Positions 58,086 to 64,000 of a DNA stretch of 64,000 bases are shown piece after piece; positions within the stretch are counted from its first letter, which is position 1, and every line of letters starts with the position of its first letter. Below the pieces are notes generated by a model that worked only from the letters and a program-made list of their open reading frames with translations, had not been told where the DNA came from and searched no databases. The translations under genes and the position numbers were made by a program. This DNA comes from Collinsella sp. AM17-1 (GTDB taxonomy: Bacteria > Actinomycetota > Coriobacteriia > Coriobacteriales > Coriobacteriaceae): NCBI RefSeq assembly GCF_003470665.1, contig NZ_QRJZ01000002.1:62001-126000 (forward strand), given 5' to 3'.

Positions 58086-58861
58086 AGATAGCAGAGGCAA
58101 TCGGCGCGGCGTTCGGAACGTTCTCGCGCATCCCCGTTCCGAAATCGGCCTGGACCGATTTCGGGTCAACCCATGCGCTTGCCGCGTTTCCCCTGGTGGG
58201 CCTTGCGGAAGGCTTCCTCATGACGGCATGGGGACACGTTGCGAACCTGCTCGGCGTGCCCGCGACCATCGTCGCGGCCGTGCTCGTGGCGCTGCCTGTG
58301 GCGGTGACGGGAGGCATCCACCTAGACGGGCTCTGCGACACCTCCGATGCGCTTGCAAGTTGGGCGCCGCGCGAGCGAAAGCTCGAGATCATGCACGACC
58401 CGCGGGCGGGCGCCTTTGGGGTCATCGGTGTTGTTGTGTACCTTATTCTGCAGTTTTCCCTGTTCACCGCGCTGCCGCTTACGGCGGGGGCGTTCCTCGC
58501 GCTTCTGTGCTCGCTCGTGTTCTCCCGCTCGCTTTCGGGGCTCGCCGTTGAATGCTGGCCTGCCGCGCGGGCGGACGGCATGGCCGCGGGGCTCTCGCCT
58601 GCGAAGAAGCGCGCGGCGATCGTCGTGCCGCTTTGCGCTTTCGCTGCGGCTTCGGCTGCAGGGATGGTCGCGTGCGCTCAGGCCGTCGGCGCCCTTATGG
58701 CGGTGGCGGGGCTTTTGGCGCTCGCGTGGTACCGCCATGTTGCCCTGTCCCGCTTCGGCGGGGTGACGGGGGATTTGGCCGGATGGTTTCTGCAATGGGC
58801 CGAGCTCGCGATGCTTGCCATGCTGGTGGCGGGGGGCATGCTCCTATGGTGCTCGTGGTAG
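58082..58861 (+). CDS. cobS: Cobalamin-5'-phosphate synthase
   Basis: A 259-residue membrane protein with about six hydrophobic segments that joins the nucleotide loop to the corrinoid. TFSRIPVPK starts the family, GGIHLDGLCDTSDALASWAPRERKLEIMHDPRAGAFGV, quoted as residues 77-114, holds the conserved acidic site, and RFGGVTGDLAGW the C-terminal block. GTG 58082 overlaps cobU. It must work at the inner membrane face with CbiB. Confidence 0.94.
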   Translation: MKIAEAIGAAFGTFSRIPVPKSAWTDFGSTHALAAFPLVGLAEGFLMTAWGHVANLLGVPATIVAAVLVALPVAVTGGIHLDGLCDTSDALASWAPRERKLEIMHDPRAGAFGVIGVVVYLILQFSLFTALPLTAGAFLALLCSLVFSRSLSGLAVECWPAARADGMAAGLSPAKKRAAIVVPLCAFAAASAAGMVACAQAVGALMAVAGLLALAWYRHVALSRFGGVTGDLAGWFLQWAELAMLAMLVAGGMLLWCSW

Positions 58862-59847
58862 GTGGCGCGCATTCGGGGAAGAGGACTTTCGTGCGCGAAA
58901 AGCTCGGGTTCGCGGCGGACGATTTCGTCGACGCGGCGCAGCTTGCGGAGGGCGGCGTGCCCGCTGCTTTTGTCGGCCGCGTCGCATACCGTGCTGAGGA
59001 ACTCGTATGCGCGCTCGACGCTGACCGGGCGCTCGAGCGGCTGATCGGCTTCGACGCAGTGATTCTGTCCTTGGTCGGCTCGGGGGTCGTCCCCATGCGT
59101 GCGGAAGACGCCCAATGGCGCGAGCGCGCGGGGCGCCTGGGATGTGCGCTCGCTGCGCGCGCCGACGTCGTCGTGCGCATGACGTGCGGGATTCCCCAGG
59201 TCATCAAAGGAAACCTTGCCGATGCGCCTCGAGGGACGCAGGGCGCGGGCGCGCCTTTGGAAGTCGTCTTCGTGCGCCATGGTGCCACGGCGGGCACGGA
59301 AGACCATCGCTACAGCGGGGCGGGCACCGACGAGCCCCTGTCGAGCGCGGGCGAGCTCGCTTTGCGCGACCTCGCGTGCGATCGTGACGTGTTCCGTGTT
59401 ATCACGAGCGGCATGGCCCGAACCGACCAGACGGCGCGCATCCTCTTCCCGAACGCGGAGCTTGTGGCGTGCCCCGGTCTGCGCGAGATGGATTTCGGCG
59501 ACTTCGAGGGGCGAAGCGCCGCCGAGCTTAAAGAGGATGCGCGCTACCGCGCCTGGGTAGACTCCTGGTGCGAGACGCGCTGCCCGCATGGCGAGGGCAA
59601 GAGCGATTTCACCCGCCGCGTCGTCGCGGCGTTTCGGGAGGCGTGCGAATCGGAGCGCTCCCAGGGGAGTTGGCGCGCCGTCTTCGTCGTTCATGCGGGT
59701 ACCGTGAAAGCGCTGCTCTCCGAGCTAGCTGTCCCGACAATGGGATACTTCGACGTGCATACTGAGCCGGGCGGCGCATGGGCCGCCACCTGGGATGGGC
59801 GCTGCCTTCGCGACGTTCGCCCCGCTTCGGGGGGCGATGCCCGGTGA
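58846..59847 (+). CDS. cobC: CobU-like domain fused to alpha-ribazole phosphatase (CobC)
   Basis: A 333-residue two-domain protein. Residues 1-130 resemble CobU: P-loop VVGGAHSGKRTFV, then VILSLVGSGVVPMRAED and VVRMTCGIPQVIKG match the C-terminal CobU blocks, but the catalytic YIAT...RIxxH region is absent. Residues 145-333 are a histidine-phosphatase domain: FVRHGATAGTEDHRYSG with the nucleophile His, REMDFGDFEGRSAAEL, and VVHAGTVKALLSEL. The phosphatase should remove the 5' phosphate of alpha-ribazole or cobalamin phosphate. ATG 58846 overlaps cobS by 16 bases. The fusion is unusual. Confidence 0.87.
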   Translation: MVLVVGGAHSGKRTFVREKLGFAADDFVDAAQLAEGGVPAAFVGRVAYRAEELVCALDADRALERLIGFDAVILSLVGSGVVPMRAEDAQWRERAGRLGCALAARADVVVRMTCGIPQVIKGNLADAPRGTQGAGAPLEVVFVRHGATAGTEDHRYSGAGTDEPLSSAGELALRDLACDRDVFRVITSGMARTDQTARILFPNAELVACPGLREMDFGDFEGRSAAELKEDARYRAWVDSWCETRCPHGEGKSDFTRRVVAAFREACESERSQGSWRAVFVVHAGTVKALLSELAVPTMGYFDVHTEPGGAWAATWDGRCLRDVRPASGGDAR

Positions 59848-60821
59848 TGACGATTCTTGCCGTCGCCGCCGGGTTCGCGGCCGACCTTGCCTTCGGCGAC
59901 CCGCGCTGGCTTCCCCATCCCGTTGTCGCCATGGGGCGCGCGATCACGTGGGCCGAAGGCCGCCTGCGGGGCGCATTCCCGCAAACGTCCGCGGGCACGC
60001 GCGCCGCAGGGCTTGTGCTCGCCGTGGCGCTTCCGCTTGCGTGTGGGCTTTTGACCTGGGGAATCCTGCATCTTTGCGGCATGGTTCACCCCGTCTTGCG
60101 CTTCGTTGCCGAGGCATGGGCGAGCTATCAGATTCTCGCGGCATGCGAGCTGCGCCGCCAGAGCCTGGCCGTGGCCCGCGCGTTCTCGAAGGGCGGCCTT
60201 GTCGCGGCGCGCGAAGCCGTCGGGCTCATCGTGGGACGCGATACGTCTGTTCTCGACGAGCGGGGCGTCGCGCGCGCCGCTGTGGAAACGGTGGCGGAGA
60301 ACGCGAGCGACGGCGTCATCGCGCCGCTTTTCTACCTTATGATCGGGGGTGCGTCCTTGGGCATGGCGTACAAGGCGGTGAATACGCTCGATAGCATGGT
60401 GGGCTACAAAAACGAGCGCTACATCGACTTCGGCTGCGCCTCGGCGCGCCTCGACGATGCGGCGAACTGGATTCCCTCGCGCTTATCGGCCTTGCTCATG
60501 ATCGCCGTGTGCCCGATCGTCGGTCTCGACGCGCGCGGGGCGGCGCGCATCTGGCGCCGCGACAGGCGTCGCCATGCGAGCCCGAACGCGGCGCAGACCG
60601 AGTCAGCGTGCGCGGGCGCGCTCGGGCTGCGTCTGGCAGGACCCGCGGTGTATTTCGGCAAGCTCGTTGAGAAACCGACGATAGGCGACGCGTCCCGCGA
60701 AATCGAGTGGGGCGACATCGCCCGGGCGACAAGGCTCATGCTCGCCGCGTCCGTATGCGCGCTCGTCGTCTTCGGTGCCGCGCGTGCGGCGGTCGTGCTC
60801 GCCGTGGGGGCGATGGCATGA
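59847..60821 (+). CDS. cbiB: Adenosylcobinamide-phosphate synthase
   Basis: A 324-residue polytopic membrane protein that attaches the aminopropanol linker to adenosylcobyric acid. FAADLAFGDPRWLPHPVVAMG is the classic CbiB/CobD N-terminus, ETVAENASDGVIAPLFYLMIGG and NTLDSMVGYKNERY the conserved loops. ATG 59847 overlaps the previous TGA; GTG 59844 is a possible alternative. The linker donor is supplied by the next gene product. Confidence 0.95.
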   Translation: MTILAVAAGFAADLAFGDPRWLPHPVVAMGRAITWAEGRLRGAFPQTSAGTRAAGLVLAVALPLACGLLTWGILHLCGMVHPVLRFVAEAWASYQILAACELRRQSLAVARAFSKGGLVAAREAVGLIVGRDTSVLDERGVARAAVETVAENASDGVIAPLFYLMIGGASLGMAYKAVNTLDSMVGYKNERYIDFGCASARLDDAANWIPSRLSALLMIAVCPIVGLDARGAARIWRRDRRRHASPNAAQTESACAGALGLRLAGPAVYFGKLVEKPTIGDASREIEWGDIARATRLMLAASVCALVVFGAARAAVVLAVGAMA

Positions 60822-62041
60822 GGGAAGACCACGTCGCGCCCCGGGCTGCCGGGGGAATCCTGCGTGCCCGTGCGCATGGGGGTAGCACGCAATCGCTCGG
60901 CATCGCTTGCGAAGGGGGCGCCTCCGACCTCATTGACTTCTCGGTGAACGTGAATCCGGCAGGCCCCTCGCCGCGCGCCGTCGCCGCAGCTTGCAAGGCG
61001 CTTTCTCGAATCGACGCCTACCCCGATAGGGAAAGCCTCGCCCTCGTTCGTGCCCTAGCGCGCGCCCAGGGCATTCCCGAAGATACTATCGTCTGCGGCG
61101 CGGGCGCGGCCGACATCATCTGGCGGCTCGCCGCGGCGGTGCGCCCGAAACGCATCGTCGTGTGTGCGCCGACGTTCTCTGAATATGCGGAGGCGGCATC
61201 GTACTACGGCGCATGCGTGCAGGAGTTCCCGCTCTCCGAAGCGGACGACTTCGACGTGCCCGCCTCCTTTGCCCGCGCGATCGAGGGGCCGGGAGACGTG
61301 GCGTACCTCTGCAATCCGAACAACCCGACGGGGCGACTCGTCGACCCCAGCGTGATCGATGCCGCGGCTTGCCGCTGCGAGCAGGTGGGCGCGCTGCTCG
61401 TCGTGGACGAGTGCTTCCTCGGATTTGCGCCCGACGCCCGCGAAAGGAGCGTGGCCGCACGCGCCGCGTGTTCGCGCCATGTGGCCGTGCTCTCCGCGTT
61501 CACCAAGCTCTACGGAATGGCGGGGTTGCGGTTGGGATATCTGATCAGCGGAAACGCCCATCTCATCGAGGGGATTCGCCGGGCGGGGCAGGCGTGGCCC
61601 GTCTCCTCGGTCGCCGAGGCCGCGGGTATCGCCGCCCTGGAAGACGTTGAATACGTCTCGCGCACGCGCGACGTATTGGCGGGCGAGCGAGCGTGGCTTT
61701 CCCACGAGCTCTCCTCGCTCGGGCTTTCCGTCGTGCCGTCGGATGCGAATTTCCTTTTAGTCCGCACGCCGGCGAAAGACATCCCCGAGCGCCTGTATAA
61801 ACAGGGGGTTTTGGTCCGCACGTGCGACTCGTTTTCGGTACTGTCCCGTTTCTGGTGCCGCGTCGCGGTGCGCACGCGCAAGGAGAATGCCCGGCTTGCG
61901 ATGGCGTTCAGCCGCGCACTTCGGGCGGAAGGTGCATCGGGCGAAGGCGAACCCGACGAACGGGGCGGCGCTTCTTGTAGCGGCGCTATGGCGGGCGCGG
62001 ATGGCCGAGGCTCGGCGAAGGAGGTCGATACCCGTGGGTAG
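60818..62041 (+). CDS. cobD: Threonine-phosphate decarboxylase, aminotransferase-like
   Basis: A 407-residue PLP enzyme of the histidinol-phosphate aminotransferase fold, used to decarboxylate L-threonine-O-3-phosphate to aminopropanol phosphate. HGGSTQSLGIACEGGASDLIDFSVNVNPAGPSP, quoted as residues 20-52, is the CobD start. CNPNNPTGRLVDP and VDECFLGFAPDARERS follow, and the Schiff-base Lys is in SAFTKLYGMAGLRLGYL. A Gly/Ala/Glu-rich tail of about 40 residues is extra. It is coupled to cbiB and overlaps cbiP by eight bases. Confidence 0.92.
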   Translation: MREDHVAPRAAGGILRARAHGGSTQSLGIACEGGASDLIDFSVNVNPAGPSPRAVAAACKALSRIDAYPDRESLALVRALARAQGIPEDTIVCGAGAADIIWRLAAAVRPKRIVVCAPTFSEYAEAASYYGACVQEFPLSEADDFDVPASFARAIEGPGDVAYLCNPNNPTGRLVDPSVIDAAACRCEQVGALLVVDECFLGFAPDARERSVAARAACSRHVAVLSAFTKLYGMAGLRLGYLISGNAHLIEGIRRAGQAWPVSSVAEAAGIAALEDVEYVSRTRDVLAGERAWLSHELSSLGLSVVPSDANFLLVRTPAKDIPERLYKQGVLVRTCDSFSVLSRFWCRVAVRTRKENARLAMAFSRALRAEGASGEGEPDERGGASCSGAMAGADGRGSAKEVDTRG

Positions 62042-63533
62042 GGCGAAGCCCATCATGATCCAGGGCACCATGTCGAACGCGGGGAAGAGCCTGCTTGCGG
62101 CGGGGCTGTGCCGTGTGCTTTCGCAGGACGGCCTGCGCGTGACTCCCTTCAAGAGCCAGAACATGGCGCTCAACAGCGGTGTCACGGCCGACGGGCTCGA
62201 GATGGGGCGCGCCCAGATCATGCAGGCCGAGGCGTGCGGCATCGCGCCCGACGTGCGCATGAACCCCATCCTTCTCAAGCCCGAAAGCGACCACCGAAGC
62301 CAGCTCATCGTGGCCGGCAAGGCGAAGGGAGCCTTCGCTGCGAGGGACTACTTCGCGCGAAAGAAAGCGCTCATGCCGCAGATTTTGGAGGCGTTCGATT
62401 CTCTCGCGGAGGAAAACGACGTCATCGTCATCGAGGGCGCCGGCAGCCCCGCCGAAATCAACCTTTCCGAAAACGACATCGTCAACATGGGGCTCGCGCG
62501 CGCCGTGTCCTCCCCCGTGCTGCTCGTGGGCGACATCGACCCAGGCGGGGTGTTTGCCCAGCTCTACGGTACGGTCGCGCTCTTTGCGCCCGAGGATCGC
62601 GCGCTTTTGCGGGGGCTTGTGGTGAACAAGTTCCGCGGCGATGTGGAAATCCTGCGCCCGGGTTTGGCCCCGCTCGAGAAGATGTGCGGGGTTCCCGTCG
62701 TGGGGGTCGTGCCGTATCTTACGCTCGACCTGGACGACGAGGACTCGCTCGCGCCGCGCCTATCTGCCCGCGAGGCGCGCGGCGTCATCGATGTCGCCGT
62801 CGTGCGCCTTCCGCATCTGTCGAACTTCACCGACTTCGACCCGCTTTCGCGCGTGCCCGGCATGGGCGTGCGCTACGTTTCCTCGACGACCGATCTGGGC
62901 CGACCCGACCTGGTGGTGCTTCCCGGCTCGAAGACCACGCTCGACGACGCGCGCTGGCTTGCGGCTAGCGGCATCGGAGCCTGTGTACGCGCGCTTTCGG
63001 GCGCGGGCACACCGGTGCTCGGCATATGCGGAGGCTACCAGCTTTTGGGAGACGAGCTTTCCGACCCGCACGGCAGGGAAGGCGCTGGCACCGCGCGCGG
63101 GCTCGGGCTCATCCCTGCAAGTACAGTGTTCAAGGAGGAGAAGCGCCTCGCCCAGTCGGAGCTGCGCATCACGGGCGCCCAAGGCGCGTTCTCGGTGTGG
63201 AACGGCATGACGGCGCGCGGGTACGAGATTCACGACGGCGAAACGACCGTCTCCTGCGCCCCTGCAGGCACGATTGGCGGCAAACCAGAAGGCGCGGCCT
63301 GCGGAAACGTGTTCGGAACCTATCTCCACGGCCTGTTCGACGAACCGGGGTTGGCGCTCGCCCTCGCGCGCTCGCTCGCGCGCATGCGCGGCCTGCCCGA
63401 GAGCGTCGTGGGTGCTGCGGGCGCAGCGTCCGCAGCCGATCACCGTGCGCGCGAGTTCGACCGCCTGGCCGACGTCGTGCGCGGGGCGCTCGACATGGAG
63501 TATGTCTACCGCATTATCGAGGAGGGTGTATGA
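62034..63533 (+). CDS. cbiP: Cobyric acid synthase
   Basis: A 499-residue glutamine amidotransferase that adds four amides to the corrin side chains. The ATP domain starts IMIQGTMSNAGKSLLAAGLCR and FKSQNMALNSGVTADGLEMG, EGAGSPAEINLSENDIVNMG follows, and the class I glutaminase domain has the nucleophile Cys in VLGICGGYQLLGDEL and a HGLFDEP closing block. GTG 62034 has AAGGAGG 9 nt upstream and gives the family N-terminus. Confidence 0.95.
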   Translation: MGRAKPIMIQGTMSNAGKSLLAAGLCRVLSQDGLRVTPFKSQNMALNSGVTADGLEMGRAQIMQAEACGIAPDVRMNPILLKPESDHRSQLIVAGKAKGAFAARDYFARKKALMPQILEAFDSLAEENDVIVIEGAGSPAEINLSENDIVNMGLARAVSSPVLLVGDIDPGGVFAQLYGTVALFAPEDRALLRGLVVNKFRGDVEILRPGLAPLEKMCGVPVVGVVPYLTLDLDDEDSLAPRLSAREARGVIDVAVVRLPHLSNFTDFDPLSRVPGMGVRYVSSTTDLGRPDLVVLPGSKTTLDDARWLAASGIGACVRALSGAGTPVLGICGGYQLLGDELSDPHGREGAGTARGLGLIPASTVFKEEKRLAQSELRITGAQGAFSVWNGMTARGYEIHDGETTVSCAPAGTIGGKPEGAACGNVFGTYLHGLFDEPGLALALARSLARMRGLPESVVGAAGAASAADHRAREFDRLADVVRGALDMEYVYRIIEEGV

Positions 63534-64000
63534 TCCACGTGTATCATGGCGACGGCAAAGGCAAGACCACGGCGGCGATGGGCCTCGCCCTTCGCATGCT
63601 CGCCGCAGGCCGCCGCGTCGTCGTCGTGCAGTTCCTGAAAGACGGCGAAAGCGGGGAGGCGCGCCTGCTCGCCGAGCATTTCGGCGTGCCCGTGTTCGCG
63701 GGGAAGGTGTCGGACAAGTTTACCTGGTCGATGACGTCGGAAGAACTTGCCGCGACGTGCGAGCTGCACGATGGGAACCTCGCTTCCGCGCTCGCCGAGT
63801 TCGAGGGCGCTCAGGAGGGGCTGCTCGTGCTCGACGAGGCGCTCGACGCGCTTTCGAAGGGGCTTGTCGACGAGGCGCTCATGGACCGCGCGCTCGATAT
63901 GTCCGCGCGCGGCGTCGAAGTAGCGCTCACCGGGCGCGCGCCTTCCCGCAAGATCGTGGAGAAGGCCGACTACATAACCGAGATGCGGTGCGAGAAACAC
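63530..64000 (+). CDS. cobO: Corrinoid adenosyltransferase, CobO/BtuR type (3' end outside window)
   Basis: The frame from ATG 63530 stays open to the window end, so the C-terminus is missing. VYHGDGKGKTTAAMGLALRML is the P-loop of BtuR/CobO ATP:cob(I)alamin adenosyltransferases, VVVVQFLKDGESGEARLL, LLVLDEALDALSKGLVDE and VALTGRAPSRKIVEKADYITEM are the other blocks. It attaches the adenosyl group to the corrinoid. It overlaps the cbiP stop (ATGA). Further cobalamin genes may follow it. Confidence 0.94.
   Translation, partial: MIHVYHGDGKGKTTAAMGLALRMLAAGRRVVVVQFLKDGESGEARLLAEHFGVPVFAGKVSDKFTWSMTSEELAATCELHDGNLASALAEFEGAQEGLLVLDEALDALSKGLVDEALMDRALDMSARGVEVALTGRAPSRKIVEKADYITEMRCEKH

Noticed and set aside
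58552-59847. Upstream extension of the CobU-like/CobC fusion
   Set aside because: Codons before ATG 58846 overlap cobS in another frame and have shadow composition; the P-loop starts right after 58846.

Overview
The window is a GC-rich bacterial chromosome segment that looks like the class Coriobacteriia, most likely a Collinsella-like gut actinobacterium. This is inference from gene order (alaS-ruvX-mltG-yqeG-aroK-aroB-like-pepP-efp-asp23-nusB-xseB-tlyA-nadK-recN), a sigma-B module, a T-box ileS leader, and codon and GC style. No 16S rRNA gene is present to settle it.

Layout. (1) 1-5.1 kb: the 3' part of ftsH, a DUF523 protein, then an accessory patch with relics of a serine recombinase and an IS3-family transposase plus an AT-rich S51 peptidase, then a glycerol-dehydrogenase-like gene on the minus strand. 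(2) 4.8-17.6 kb: ileS with a transcriptional T-box leader, lspA-rluD, a GT2 glycosyltransferase, a small prepilin peptidase, dgt, rarA (with a perfect LexA-type box in front of it), and a four-gene stress-sigma module. (3) 17.7-31 kb: the alaS to recN housekeeping run, largely overlapping and on one strand; its AroB-like member appears to lack catalytic residues. (4) 31-39 kb: a sugar block with an RpiR regulator, a fused fructose PTS (IIB-IIC-IIA), HPr, enzyme I and two tandem 1-phosphofructokinase-type kinases, so uptake, the phosphoryl relay and the second phosphorylation lie together. (5) 39-43 kb: cca, tRNA-Glu(CTC), an MprF/YbhN-type membrane protein and a TetR regulator.

(6) 43-64 kb: a cobalamin island of visibly higher GC, bordered on the left by another IS3 transposase relic. 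On the minus strand a cobalamin riboswitch precedes a Tat-exported CbiK-like chelatase lipoprotein, a small lipoprotein, a two-domain substrate-binding lipoprotein, a BtuC-type permease and a BtuD-type ATPase with an extra C-terminal domain. On the plus strand a translationally coupled operon carries cbiF, cbiD, cbiL, cbiG, cbiH, cbiET, cbiA, cobT, cobU, cobS, a CobU-like/CobC fusion, cbiB, cobD, cbiP and the 5' part of a corrinoid adenosyltransferase. This covers most of the anaerobic (early-cobalt) route from cobalt-sirohydrochlorin to cobalamin. CbiC and CbiJ are not seen and may lie past the right edge.

Several large palindromes sit between operons: a 41-nt terminator present as two identical copies, a perfect 42-bp inverted repeat, and a 29/30 inverted repeat around a bidirectional terminator. 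The most interesting candidate system is the riboswitch-controlled surface module with the exported CbiK.
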